DNA from: JAHFTW01 sp038046785
GTDB taxonomy: Archaea > Thermoplasmatota > E2 > JACPAO01 > JAHFTW01
DNA: 64,000 nt
Assembly: GCA_038046785.1 (NCBI GenBank)
Contig: JBBSVM010000003.1
Location: forward strand, 124,001 to 188,000
Reading direction: 5' to 3'
Positions 25,098 through 33,542 of this stretch are shown one piece after another (position 1 is the first letter of the stretch; every line of letters begins with the position of its first letter). The notes under the pieces were generated by a model. The model was given only the letters and a program-made list of their open reading frames with translations. It searched no databases and had not been told where the DNA came from. Position numbers and translations under genes: made by a program.

Positions 25098-25877
25098 TTA
25101 GGCCTTCACGGTCTCGTAACCGGACTTCTCCAGTTCCAGGGCGAGGGACTTGCCGCCCGACTTGACGATGCGGCCGCCGGAGAGGACGTGCACGAGGTCC
25201 GGGACCACGTAGTCGAGGAGCCGCTGGTAGTGAGTGACGAGAACCATGGCGCGTTTCGGGCTGCGCAGCTTGTTGACGCCGTCGGCGACGGTGCGCAGGG
25301 CGTCGATGTCGAGACCGGAGTCGGTCTCGTCGAGCAGGCAGAGAGTGGGCTCGAGGACCGCCATCTGCAAGATTTCATTGCGCTTCTTCTCGCCGCCGGA
25401 GAAGCCCTCGTTGAGGCCGCGCGACAGGAACTTCTCGTCCATGCCGACGAGATGCGCCTTCTCCTTCACGAGGTCGAGGAAGTCCACGGCGTCCATCTCC
25501 TCCTCGCCGCGATGTTTGCGCTGGGCATTCATCGCCTCGCGCAGGAAGTAGCTGTTTGCGACGCCAGCAATCTCAACCGGGTACTGGAACGCCAGGAAGA
25601 GTCCAGCGCGGGCGCGCTCTTCGGGTTCGAGCTTCAGAAGGTCCGCGCCGTTGTAGCGAACGGTGCCCTTCGTGACCGTGTAGCCGGGGCGGCCGGCGAG
25701 GATGTGGGCGAGCGTGGACTTGCCGGAGCCGTTCGGGCCCATGATGGCGTGCACTTCGCCGGCGCGCACCGTGAGGGTGAGGCCCTTGAGGATTTCCTTG
25801 CCGTTCACTTCGACGTGCAGGTCGAGGACCTCGAGGAGGGGGGCGGCCGGGCTGCTCTTTGCGGTTCCGTTCGTCAT
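25098..25877 (-). CDS. sufC: SufC, ABC-type ATPase of the Fe-S scaffold complex
   Basis: About 259 residues. Walker A is MGPNGSGKST, the signature is GLNEGFSGGEKKRNE, and Walker B is CLLDETDSGLDID (SufC-type), with the switch histidine in VLVTHYQRLL. It powers conformational change in SufBC2D. ATG 25877 (MTNGTAK) is 1 bp after sufB; the in-frame upstream ATG at 25976 would read into sufB. Confidence 0.96.
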   Translation of the reverse strand: MTNGTAKSSPAAPLLEVLDLHVEVNGKEILKGLTLTVRAGEVHAIMGPNGSGKSTLAHILAGRPGYTVTKGTVRYNGADLLKLEPEERARAGLFLAFQYPVEIAGVANSYFLREAMNAQRKHRGEEEMDAVDFLDLVKEKAHLVGMDEKFLSRGLNEGFSGGEKKRNEILQMAVLEPTLCLLDETDSGLDIDALRTVADGVNKLRSPKRAMVLVTHYQRLLDYVVPDLVHVLSGGRIVKSGGKSLALELEKSGYETVKA

Positions 25878-25878
25878 G

Positions 25879-27321
25879 TTATCCGACACTTCCTTCCAGT
25901 TTGAGATCGAGAAGATTCTGCGCTTCCACGGTGAACTCCATCGGGAGTTTGCGGAACACCGACTTGCAGAAGCCATTCACGATGAGGCTCACTGCGTCGG
26001 CTTGGCTCATGCCGCGTTGGCGCAGGTAGAAAATCTGGTCATCGGAGACTTTCGAGGTGGTTGCCTCGTGCTCCATGACGGCCGTCGGGTTCTGCACGTC
26101 GATGACGGGGAAGGTGTGGGCGCCGCAAGTGTCGCTCATCAACAGCGAGTCGCACTGCGAGTAGTTGCGCGCCCCTTCGGCCGACTTGAGGATTTTGACC
26201 TGGCCGCGGTAGGTGTTCTGGCCGTGGCCCGCCGAGATGCCTTTGCTGACGATGGTGCTGCTGGTGCGCTTGCCGACGTGAATCATCTTCGTGCCGGTGT
26301 CGGCCTGCTGGTAGTCGTTGGTGAGGGCGACGCTGTAGAACTCGCCCACCGAGTCGTCGCCCTGCAGAACGCAGCTCGGATACTTCCAGGTGATGGCACT
26401 TCCCGTTTCGACTTGCGTCCAGGAAATCTTGCTGCGCTTGCCTTTGCAGAGACCGCGCTTGGTGACGAAGTTGTAGATGCCGCCTTTGCCGTTCTTGTCG
26501 CCAGGGTACCAGTTCTGCACCGTGCTGTACTTGATTTCGGCGTCGTCCATGGCGACCAGTTCGACGACGGCGGCGTGCAGCTGGTTCTCGTCGCGCATCG
26601 GCGCCGTGCAGCCTTCGAGGTAGCTGACGTAGCTGCCCGCCTCGGCGACGATGAGGGTGCGTTCGAACTGGCCGGTTCCCGCCGCGTTGATGCGGAAGTA
26701 GGTGCTCAATTCCAGCGGGCACTTGACGCCCTTCGGGATGTAGCAGAAACTGCCGTCGGAGAAGACGGCTGAGTTGAGGGCGGCGAAGAAGTTGTCCGCC
26801 TGCGGCACGACCGTGCCGAGGTGCTTGCGGATGAGTTCGGGGTGTTCGCGCACCGCTTCGGAGAAGCTGCAGAAGATGATGCCCATCTCGCCCAGTTGCG
26901 CCTTGAACGTCGTCGCAACCGAGACCGAATCGAGGACCGCGTCCACGGCGACGCCCTGCAGACGGCCCTGCTCGGCGAGGCTGATGCCGAGTTTCTCGTA
27001 CATCTTCTTGATCTCGGGATCCACCTCGTCGAGGCTCTTGGGCCCCTCGCCCTTCGCCTTGGGGGCCGAGTAGTAGGTGATGGCCTGGTAGTCGATGGCT
27101 GGGTAACTGACGTTGGCCCAGGTCGGCTCCTTCATCGTGAGCCACTTGCGGTAGCTGGCCAGACGCCAGTCGAGGAGCCACTGCGGCTCGTTCTTCTTGG
27201 AACTGATGAGCCGGACAACATCTTCGCTCAACCCGGCCGGGATGCGGTCGCTGGCGATGTCGCTCGCGAAGCCGAATTTGTAGCCCTGCTGGGTGATCTC
27301 GGTGAGCGCCTCGTTGGCCAT
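25879..27321 (-). CDS. sufB: SufB, Fe-S cluster scaffold core subunit
   Basis: About 480 residues, well conserved: TQQGYKFGF near the start, a central beta-helix (for example GDDSVGEFYSVALTNDYQQAD), the HVGKRTSS region, and the C-terminal CDSLLMSDTCGAHTFP with conserved Cys, then MSQADAVSLIVNGFCKSV. SufB assembles the nascent cluster. I prefer ATG 27321 (MANEALTE) by comparison with the family; an in-frame ATG at 27372, about 23 nt from the TATA-like box, is the alternative. It is the first gene of sufBCDSUT. Confidence 0.95.
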   Translation of the reverse strand: MANEALTEITQQGYKFGFASDIASDRIPAGLSEDVVRLISSKKNEPQWLLDWRLASYRKWLTMKEPTWANVSYPAIDYQAITYYSAPKAKGEGPKSLDEVDPEIKKMYEKLGISLAEQGRLQGVAVDAVLDSVSVATTFKAQLGEMGIIFCSFSEAVREHPELIRKHLGTVVPQADNFFAALNSAVFSDGSFCYIPKGVKCPLELSTYFRINAAGTGQFERTLIVAEAGSYVSYLEGCTAPMRDENQLHAAVVELVAMDDAEIKYSTVQNWYPGDKNGKGGIYNFVTKRGLCKGKRSKISWTQVETGSAITWKYPSCVLQGDDSVGEFYSVALTNDYQQADTGTKMIHVGKRTSSTIVSKGISAGHGQNTYRGQVKILKSAEGARNYSQCDSLLMSDTCGAHTFPVIDVQNPTAVMEHEATTSKVSDDQIFYLRQRGMSQADAVSLIVNGFCKSVFRKLPMEFTVEAQNLLDLKLEGSVG

Positions 27322-27390
27322 GTCTGGGTTCCCTTGGACGCGGCAGGGCTTACCCTTTCGCCTTGTCCGCATGTTCTCCCACGGTTTCCG

Positions 27391-27400
27391 CTTTTAATCC
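27391..27400 (-). promoter_or_regulatory. TATA-like box of the suf operon
   Basis: On the minus strand ggattaaaag stands out in GC-rich DNA. The predicted start of transcription is near 27368-27372, giving either a leaderless start at 27372 or a leader of about 47 nt before 27321. Confidence 0.45.
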
Positions 27401-27506
27401 TTAATGCCAAGTGGCAATGAATTTAGTTGCGCAGAAAGATTGGTGCGAACGCGCCGCGGGAGCCCGCGCACAAATCTTAACTGTCGGGCAGCGACGCCCG
27501 AACCCG

Positions 27507-28913
27507 ATGCGCATTCTGCCTATCGCCCTCATCGCCGGCCTCCTCCTTGCCGGCTGCGCCGCAACCGATGTCACGCCAACCTCCAGTTCCGCCACCGTGC
27601 TGGACGACTCTCCGCTGCCCGTCGACATCGCCAACGTGAACGTGATCGTCAACTTCACCGAGCGCCTTGTGGACGCGGCCGTGAGCTACAGCAGCGACCT
27701 GTACGAGCCGACCATGGAGGTCTGCGAGGACGGCTCCATCTACATCACCGGCCACACCATTCTCGCCGACACGACGGGCGCCCCCGTCTTCGGCAGCAGC
27801 GACGACGGCGAGTCCTGGCGCCAGCTTCCGTTCCTCAGCTCCGCCGCCCTCCCGGCGGGCCTACCCGGTGCGACCCCCCCGCCGTCGGACGAGATCTTCC
27901 TCTCCTGCGGCGAAGACGGATGGCTGTACGGCGTGGACATCACGCTGGCCACCTTCCCCGTGAACGGCTGGAGCGGCAACGGTGCTGAGCTCGCCTACCA
28001 CAACGCCAACGCCTACGACGAGGCGCAGGTTGCCCTCCAGGCCAGCGACTGCCTCGCCGCCCCCGCCAAGGACCGCCCCTGGGGCGCCTACGCGAACGGC
28101 AAACTCCTCATGGTCAGCAACCCGGCCGCGGGCCCCGCCCAGGTCGGCGTCCTGCCGGTGCCGCCCGGGGTCCTCGGCTTGGCTCCGACCCCGGTCGGCG
28201 TCGGAGCGGTGAGCGGCGGCGGACACTGGAACGTCTGCGCTGGCACCGGCTACCACAGCGCTGGCTGCAGCATCCCCGGCATCCCCGACATCCGCGCCGA
28301 CGGCCAGTTCGCCGTTCCGCAGCTCTGCGACGGACGGCTCTACCTCATCCAGGGCAATGCCCAGAACATCATGAACGTCGATGTGCGCTCCGTCTTCGAG
28401 CACAGCACCGGCGGCGAGATCACCTCCGTCTACGGCCAGGCCCACTACGACGCGGAGGGCACGCTCTTCGTCGGCATCAGCAACAACACGGTCCCCGATG
28501 CGCAGGACAACCGCACCGGCCAGATGCGCTTCGCCACCAGCACCGACGGCGGCGCGACCTTCAGCGAGCGCGTCTTCAGCCTCGGCGTCGGCAAGCCGGT
28601 CGTTCACTTCTACATGGACCCCAACGACTTCGGCGCGGGCGCGCTGGTTGTCTGGGCCGTCGAAGGCGAAACGGACGGCGGCTACGACTACTACATGGGC
28701 CACCTCTTCGTCGGCGCCGATGGCCTGCCAACACTCACCAACGTGGCACTTGCCGTGAATGAAGGGCCGCAGCCGAGCGCCCACGTCACCGGCGCCGCCG
28801 TCGGCCCCGATGGCCGCAGCTACCTCGCCATGTTCCGCAGCGTGGAGATGCTTGGCACCCCGCTCAGCGTCTACGTCCAGACCGAAGGCCCGACCCTCCC
28901 GGTCAACGCTTAA
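27507..28913 (+). CDS. sialidase-fold (BNR/Asp-box) beta-propeller lipoprotein
   Basis: About 468 residues. The start MRILPIALIAGLLLAGC gives a signal and lipobox; the reading frame extends upstream but without a sensible signal, so ATG 27507 is chosen. Asp-box motifs of sialidase/BNR propellers occur as SSDDGESWRQL and STDGGATFSERVF. These mark a beta-propeller fold; catalytic sialidase residues are not evident, so a binding role is as likely as hydrolysis. It is divergent from sufB, with a TATA-like caaatcttaac (27470-27480) about 30 nt upstream. Confidence 0.75.
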   Translation: MRILPIALIAGLLLAGCAATDVTPTSSSATVLDDSPLPVDIANVNVIVNFTERLVDAAVSYSSDLYEPTMEVCEDGSIYITGHTILADTTGAPVFGSSDDGESWRQLPFLSSAALPAGLPGATPPPSDEIFLSCGEDGWLYGVDITLATFPVNGWSGNGAELAYHNANAYDEAQVALQASDCLAAPAKDRPWGAYANGKLLMVSNPAAGPAQVGVLPVPPGVLGLAPTPVGVGAVSGGGHWNVCAGTGYHSAGCSIPGIPDIRADGQFAVPQLCDGRLYLIQGNAQNIMNVDVRSVFEHSTGGEITSVYGQAHYDAEGTLFVGISNNTVPDAQDNRTGQMRFATSTDGGATFSERVFSLGVGKPVVHFYMDPNDFGAGALVVWAVEGETDGGYDYYMGHLFVGADGLPTLTNVALAVNEGPQPSAHVTGAAVGPDGRSYLAMFRSVEMLGTPLSVYVQTEGPTLPVNA

Positions 28914-28938
28914 GCAGCAACGCAGCGCTCGCCCCGGC

Positions 28939-29502
28939 ATGGCGAGCAACGTGAGCAAGCCGAAGAAGGCGGCAGCGAGCAGCGTGCGCAAGTCTGCGAA
29001 ACCGTCCGCCGTGCGGAGCATCACTCCGTTCCTTTGGTTCAACGGCCAGTTCGAAGCGGCAGCGAGTTTCTACGTCACGCTGTTCCCGAACTCGCGCATC
29101 ACCAGCCGCAACGGCATGGGCGGTAGTTTCAACCTGTGCGGCCAAGAGTTCCTCGCCATCGACGCGGGTCCGCAGTACAAGTTCAGCCCCGCCGTGTCGT
29201 TCTTCGTTGTCTGCGCCGACCAGAAGGAAGTGGACCGGCTCTGGAACGCCCTGTCGAAAGGTGGCAAGCCGAACCGGTGCGGCTGGATTGACGACAAGTT
29301 CGGCCTCACCTGGCAGATCATCCCGCAGCGTTTCTTGGAGCTCACCGGCGACCCCGACCCGGTGAAGGTGGGCGCGGTGTTCCAGGCGATGATGGGGATG
29401 GGCAAGATGGAGGTGGTCGGCCTGGAAGCGGCCTACGCCGCCGCGGGCAAACCAGCCGCAGTCAAAACCGCGGTGAAGGTGAAGGCGAACAAGAGCCGAT
29501 GA
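28939..29502 (+). CDS. VOC-family (PhnB-like) protein
   Basis: About 187 residues. The core resembles the PhnB/3-demethylubiquinone methyltransferase-like subset of the vicinal oxygen chelate fold: ITPFLWFNGQFEAAASFY, FNLCGQEFLAIDAGP, and the C-terminal FGLTWQIIPQRFLELTGD with KVGAVFQAMMGMGKM. Members are often stress- or modification-related, but the function here is unknown. The N-terminal 28 residues (KPKKAAASSVRKSAKPS) and C-terminal end are basic and low-complexity. ATG 28939 follows the previous stop by 25 bp. It overlaps the next gene by 4 bp. Confidence 0.82.
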   Translation: MASNVSKPKKAAASSVRKSAKPSAVRSITPFLWFNGQFEAAASFYVTLFPNSRITSRNGMGGSFNLCGQEFLAIDAGPQYKFSPAVSFFVVCADQKEVDRLWNALSKGGKPNRCGWIDDKFGLTWQIIPQRFLELTGDPDPVKVGAVFQAMMGMGKMEVVGLEAAYAAAGKPAAVKTAVKVKANKSR

Positions 29503-29909
29503 TGGCAAGCCTGGAGATTCTGCAGAATGCGTGTGTCGAGCTGCCGCACGCGGAGCGCAAAATGTTCGGCGGCTACGGCTTCTTCGCCCCCAACGGCGGA
29601 ATGTTCGCCGGCATCGTGGACGACGACCGCATCATCCTGAAACTGGTCGATGGCCCGGCCAAGGAGGAGCTCTGCACCCTCGGCACGACGGCATGGACCT
29701 ATGCGGGGTCGCAGAAACCCATGACGATGCGGGACTGGATTCTCGTCCCAGATGCGTTCTACGACGACCCGGAAGCGTTGGCGTCCTGGGCGCGCCGGGC
29801 GCACACGGCCGCCCCCGCGAAGGCCGCAAAGAAACCCAAACCGTCGTCGCGCAAGCCGGCAGCCAAACCCAAACCGGCAAACAAGGCACCGGCCAAGGGA
29901 CGCCGCTGA
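29499..29909 (+). CDS. TfoX N-terminal-domain protein with a histone-H1-like tail
   Basis: 136 residues. Residues 1-105 match the stand-alone TfoX N-terminal domain (ERKMFGGYGFFAPNGGMFAGIV, then the helix DDPEALASWARRA). The last 35 residues are almost entirely Lys, Ala, Pro and Arg, like eukaryotic/bacterial H1-type DNA-binding tails. The family's function is obscure; a nucleic-acid-associated role is inference from the tail. It overlaps the VOC gene by 4 bp (ATGA). Confidence 0.8.
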   Translation: MMASLEILQNACVELPHAERKMFGGYGFFAPNGGMFAGIVDDDRIILKLVDGPAKEELCTLGTTAWTYAGSQKPMTMRDWILVPDAFYDDPEALASWARRAHTAAPAKAAKKPKPSSRKPAAKPKPANKAPAKGRR

Positions 29910-29953
29910 GCCGCCGCAGCAAGCGGCTTGAAATGTCTGTGCTTTACCGGGCC

Positions 29954-30802
29954 ATGGCGAAACCAAAGGTTCCTGACCCGGCCGGTGTCGAAGCGTTCAT
30001 CGCGCGCTGGCCGCCCGCGACGCAGCGGCAGCTGCAGACGCTGCGCAAGGCCATCCTGGCGGCGCTGCCGGAACCGACGGAGCACATCAGCTACGGCGTC
30101 CCCGCCGTCCAGTCGCGGGGCAAGTTCGCGCTCTATTACGGCGCCGCAAAGGAGCACACGACGCTGCACGCGATGGGCTCCAAGGTGTTCGACGAGCACC
30201 CGGAATGGACGAAGGGATACGGCATGGGAAAGGGGAGCATCCAATTCCCGCACGACAAACCCATCCCGGTCGCTCTCATCAAGCGCATCGCCAAGGCGCG
30301 CGCCGCCGACCTTGCGGCCGGCGTTCCGAGCTACCAGGCAAGGCGCGCTGCGGCCAAGAAGACGCCCGCCTCCAAGCCCGCGAAGGCAAAACCGACCGCG
30401 CCCACTGCGTCGCCGAAGCCCAAGCCGGTGAAGATGGCGAAGGCCGATGGGGATGCCGCCGTGCAGGCGTACCTTGCTCGTCTGCCGTCGGGCCAACACG
30501 CCCATGCCAAGCGCATCGATGCGCTGGTATCGAAAACGGTCCCCGGCGTCAAGAAGGCGGTGAAGTGGAGTGCGGCCCTGTACGGCCTGGAAGAGACCGG
30601 ATGGTTCCTCTCGTTCAAAGGATTCCAGAGCTACCTCAAGCTGAGTTTCTTCAGCGGCGCGATGCTCAAGCCGGTGCCGCCCAGTGGCTCGGGAAAAGGA
30701 ATGCGCGCCCTCGACCTGCGCGACGGGGACAAACTGGACGAGCGGCTGGTTGCTTCCTGGGTGAAGCAGGCCGCCACGATTCCCGGCTGGGGCACCGTGT
30801 AG
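29954..30802 (+). CDS. two-domain DUF1801 (YdhG-like) protein with a basic linker
   Basis: About 282 residues. There are two DUF1801 domains: the first about 5-118 (FIARWPPATQRQLQTLRKAIL, HISYGVPAVQSRGKFALYYGA), the second about 155-280 (YLARLPSGQHAHAKRIDAL, GVKKAVKWSAALYG, GWFLSFKGFQSYLKLSFF). They are joined by a 35-residue Lys/Ala/Pro linker. DUF1801 proteins are small globular proteins of unknown biochemical role, often in stress or accessory loci. ATG 29954 is preferred; an in-frame ATG at 29933 is possible. Confidence 0.8.
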   Translation: MAKPKVPDPAGVEAFIARWPPATQRQLQTLRKAILAALPEPTEHISYGVPAVQSRGKFALYYGAAKEHTTLHAMGSKVFDEHPEWTKGYGMGKGSIQFPHDKPIPVALIKRIAKARAADLAAGVPSYQARRAAAKKTPASKPAKAKPTAPTASPKPKPVKMAKADGDAAVQAYLARLPSGQHAHAKRIDALVSKTVPGVKKAVKWSAALYGLEETGWFLSFKGFQSYLKLSFFSGAMLKPVPPSGSGKGMRALDLRDGDKLDERLVASWVKQAATIPGWGTV

Positions 30803-30831
30803 GAGACCCCTTTCCTCTGAGCGAAGGCTCT

Positions 30832-30842
30832 AAAAATAAACT
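30832..30842 (+). promoter_or_regulatory. TATA box for the ArsR/triple-SRPBCC operon
   Basis: The stretch taaaaataaac is centred about 24 nt upstream of the ATG at 30860, in a strongly GC-rich context. It implies a leaderless transcript. Confidence 0.5.
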
Positions 30843-30843
30843 A

Positions 30844-30855
30844 AACCTAATGGTT
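30844..30855. promoter_or_regulatory. putative ArsR operator
   Basis: The inverted repeat aacc-taat-ggtt lies between the TATA box and the ArsR start codon, where bound repressor would block initiation. It matches the palindromes before the other two ArsR/SRPBCC loci (32559-32574 and 49093-49114). Confidence 0.55.
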
Positions 30856-30859
30856 GAAC

Positions 30860-31183
30860 ATGGATCTGGACCGGACGTTCATGGCGCTTGCCGACCCGAC
30901 CCGCCGCCAACTCTTGGTGGCTCTCGAGCACGGCGAGCGCACGTTGAGCGCCCTCGCCAAGCCACTGCCCATCTCGCTGATGGCGGTGCAGAAGCACGTC
31001 CGGGTCCTCGAGGAGGCGGGACTGGTGTCCACACGCAAGCATGGCCGCAGCCGGCACGTCCGCCTGCGCGCGCACGGCCTCGAACGCGCCGACAAGTGGA
31101 TCCAGGCCTCGAAGGCGCGCTGGGAAGCCGCTTTCGACCGCCTCGAGCAAGCTCTCCGGGAGGACAACGACGATGACGCCTGA
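30860..31183 (+). CDS. ArsR-family transcriptional regulator
   Basis: About 107 residues, winged helix: FMALADPTRRQLLVALEHGERTL, recognition helix LPISLMAVQKHVRVLEEAGLV, wing STRKHGRSRHVRL. No metal-binding Cys motif is seen, so it belongs to the metal-independent type usually paired with SRPBCC proteins. ATG 30860 is chosen from the TATA spacing; TTG 30854 is in frame upstream. It overlaps the SRPBCC gene by 11 bp and probably represses its own operon. Confidence 0.9.
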   Translation: MDLDRTFMALADPTRRQLLVALEHGERTLSALAKPLPISLMAVQKHVRVLEEAGLVSTRKHGRSRHVRLRAHGLERADKWIQASKARWEAAFDRLEQALREDNDDDA

Positions 31184-32555
31184 CAGCAAGACCCCGACCA
31201 AGACGACGCCCGCCGCCAAGACGCTCACCGTCGAACGCACCTTCGACGCGACACCGGAAACACTCTGGACGTTCTGGACCGACCCGAAGAAATACGCGAA
31301 GTGGATCTACCCCGGAAGCACCGATGTCGCGATGCACCAGTTCGACGTGCGCGTCGGCGGAAAGGTGAGCTTCACCATGCTCATCGACCAGGGCATGGAC
31401 ATGCTCAACGAGGGCGTCTTCCACGTCCTCGACAAGCCGAAGCGCATCGAGTCGGGCTCGCCCGACAAGTCGTTCCTGCTTGTCATCACGTTCGAGCCGG
31501 TGGATGCCAAGCGCACACACATGAAGGTCGTCATCACCGGCGTCCCGCCCGAGCACCACGCCATGGCGCAGCAGGGCTGGGGCTCCTGCATGGAGAAGTT
31601 GGAGCGCCAACTCCATGCGCCCGGTTTCTCCGGCTCCGCGCGCGGCGTCGCAAAGGACCGCTTCGTCGAGGTCACGCGCTGGTTCAACGCCACCCCCGAG
31701 AACGTGTACGGCGCCTGGACCTCGAAGGAGATGCTCCCCAAATTCTTCTGGCCCATCGGAACCGGCCGCGTCGACAAGCTCGACCTGCGTGTTGGCGGCG
31801 AGCTGAAGATGGGCCACACCGACCAGCCCGACTGGACGGCAACGTGGCGCTTCAAGCAGCTCGTCCCGCACAGCAAGATTGTCCTCGTGGATGTCTGGCC
31901 CGACGGCTCCGGCCACGAAGCTGAGGGCACGATGGAGTTCACGCCGGAGAACGGCGGCACCCGCATGAAGGTCCGCTTCGGCCCGTTCCCAACGACCGGA
32001 CCGTTCCGCCCCGAGGACGCGGCCTCCGGCTCCGCAATGGTGGCCGACCGCCTTGCCGAGGAGCTCGAAACTCCTGGCCCGGGTGAGGGCTTCCGCCTGG
32101 TTCGCACCCTCAACGCCCCCGTCGCCAAGGTGTGGGAGATGTGGACGACGAAAGCGGGTCTCGCCAAGTGGTGGGCCCTCTCCGCCAAGGACATGGGCTA
32201 CGCGTTCAAGGTCAACACGCTCGACGTCAAGGTCGGCGGCGCCTACGACATCATCATGTCGAACAAGGAGCACGGCGAGCTGCACAACCACGGCACCTAC
32301 ACCCAGGTTGTCCCGCACAAGCGGCTGCAGCAGCGCTGGGAGTTCGACATCTTCCTCGCCCCCGGTGAGAAACCGTACCCCATCGTGGTCACCATCGACT
32401 TCGAGGAGGTGACGACCTGGGGCGACCAGAAGGGAACGAAGATGACCTTCACACAGGGCCCGATGGCCAAGCCCGCGTTCACTGAGGGCAGCCGGCAGGG
32501 CGTGCGCGGCAACTTCGCCAAGCTCGACAAGGCGCTGGCGTCGCCCTCGGGATAA
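31173..32555 (+). CDS. triple SRPBCC (AHSA1-like) domain protein
   Basis: About 460 residues built from three START-like/AHSA1 domains: domain 1 about 18-140 (VERTFDATPETLWTFWTDPKK, VRVGGKVSFTM), domain 2 about 155-280 (VTRWFNATPENVYGAWTSKEM, LRVGGELKMGH), domain 3 about 305-445 (LVRTLNAPVAKVWEMWTTKAG, VKVGGAYDIIM). Most family members have one domain and bind hydrophobic ligands. The second domain may be slightly degenerate at its end. It is translated from an overlap with the ArsR gene, its likely regulator. Confidence 0.88.
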   Translation: MTPDSKTPTKTTPAAKTLTVERTFDATPETLWTFWTDPKKYAKWIYPGSTDVAMHQFDVRVGGKVSFTMLIDQGMDMLNEGVFHVLDKPKRIESGSPDKSFLLVITFEPVDAKRTHMKVVITGVPPEHHAMAQQGWGSCMEKLERQLHAPGFSGSARGVAKDRFVEVTRWFNATPENVYGAWTSKEMLPKFFWPIGTGRVDKLDLRVGGELKMGHTDQPDWTATWRFKQLVPHSKIVLVDVWPDGSGHEAEGTMEFTPENGGTRMKVRFGPFPTTGPFRPEDAASGSAMVADRLAEELETPGPGEGFRLVRTLNAPVAKVWEMWTTKAGLAKWWALSAKDMGYAFKVNTLDVKVGGAYDIIMSNKEHGELHNHGTYTQVVPHKRLQQRWEFDIFLAPGEKPYPIVVTIDFEEVTTWGDQKGTKMTFTQGPMAKPAFTEGSRQGVRGNFAKLDKALASPSG

Positions 32556-32558
32556 CGA

Positions 32559-32574
32559 TTAACCAAATTGTTAA
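32559..32574. promoter_or_regulatory. putative ArsR operator overlapping the TATA box
   Basis: The palindrome ttaac-caaatt-gttaa starts 4 bp after the upstream stop codon and runs into the TATA-like ttgttaaatg, itself 28 nt upstream of the GTG start at 32600. Its core aaccaaat-n-gtt matches the operators of the other two ArsR loci. Confidence 0.65.
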
Positions 32575-32599
32575 ATGATGCGTGCGCTAAGTAGGCATC

Positions 32600-32941
32600 G
32601 TGGCAAAGAAGCGGAGCGCGGACCTCGATGCGGTCTTCGCGGCGCTCGCCCACCCCATCCGGCGCTCCATCGTGGAGCGCTTGGCTGCGGGCGACTGCGC
32701 CGTGGGCGACCTTGCCGAGCCGCACGCCGTCTCCTTGCCCGCCATCTCGCGCCACCTGCGCGTCCTGGAGGATGCTGGCCTGCTCGAGCAGACGCCGGAC
32801 GGCCGCGTGCGCCGCTGCGCGCTCAAGGCTGCCCCCCTCTCGGCCGCGTTCGGCTGGATTGTCCAGTACCGCCTCTTCTGGGAGGACGCCCTGGATGCGA
32901 TGGCCCGCCACCTCGAACGCCCCAAGAACAAGGAGACCTGA
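32600..32941 (+). CDS. ArsR-family transcriptional regulator
   Basis: 113 residues with GTG start. The winged helix is clear: FAALAHPIRRSIVERLAAGDC, recognition helix HAVSLPAISRHLRVLEDAGLL, wing EQTPDGRVRRCAL. It lacks a metal-sensing Cys pair. The GTG is placed by the TATA box 28 nt upstream, so the mRNA is probably leaderless. It is followed after 5 bp by an SRPBCC gene, the usual partner arrangement. Confidence 0.9.
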   Translation: MAKKRSADLDAVFAALAHPIRRSIVERLAAGDCAVGDLAEPHAVSLPAISRHLRVLEDAGLLEQTPDGRVRRCALKAAPLSAAFGWIVQYRLFWEDALDAMARHLERPKNKET

Positions 32942-32946
32942 ACTTC

Positions 32947-33531
32947 ATGCCCGCCAAGACTACCAAGAAGACCAGCAAGACCGCGAAGCCTGTTGCCAAA
33001 CCCGCCGCCAAGCCGGCGGCCAAGCCCGTCGCCAAAACGCTGACGCTCGGAAAAACCAGCGCCACCGTCAACCCGCAATTGGATGGCACCACGTCGCTGC
33101 GCCTCGTCCGCGTCATCAAGGCCCCCGCCGAGCGTATCTACCAGTGCTTCATCGACCCGGACGCCTATGCGAAGTGGATTCCGCCGCACGGCTTCACCGG
33201 CAAGGTTCACCATATGGAACCCAAGGTCGGCGGGACATTCCGCATGAGCTTCAACACCATCAACCGAAGTTGGGGCCACGCCTTCGGTGGCGTCTACAAG
33301 GAGCTCGTCCCGAACAAGCGCATCGTCCACACCGACAAGTTCGAGGACGAATCGATGGGCAAGGGCACCATGACCGTCACCATTGACCTCAAGCCCGTCA
33401 AAGGCGGCACCGAACTCACCATTGTCCAGTCGGGCATCCCCAAGGGCCCTGCCGGCGAGGGCGCCCCGTACGGCTGGAGCCAGAGCCTTGACAACCTCGC
33501 GACCCTGTGCGAACAGGAGCTTCCCTTCTAG
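32947..33531 (+). CDS. SRPBCC (AHSA1-like) protein with an H1-like N-terminal tail
   Basis: 194 residues. The AHSA1 domain covers about 45-190 (LVRVIKAPAERIYQCFIDPD, MEPKVGGTFRMSFN, YGWSQSLDNLATLCE). The first 35 residues are a repetitive Lys/Ala/Pro/Thr tail (AKPAAKPAAKPVAK). The START-like fold binds hydrophobic ligands in other family members; the ligand here is unknown. It is preceded by its ArsR partner and followed after 11 bp by a DUF1801 gene. Confidence 0.88.
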   Translation: MPAKTTKKTSKTAKPVAKPAAKPAAKPVAKTLTLGKTSATVNPQLDGTTSLRLVRVIKAPAERIYQCFIDPDAYAKWIPPHGFTGKVHHMEPKVGGTFRMSFNTINRSWGHAFGGVYKELVPNKRIVHTDKFEDESMGKGTMTVTIDLKPVKGGTELTIVQSGIPKGPAGEGAPYGWSQSLDNLATLCEQELPF

Positions 33532-33542
33532 GTGATTCCACC

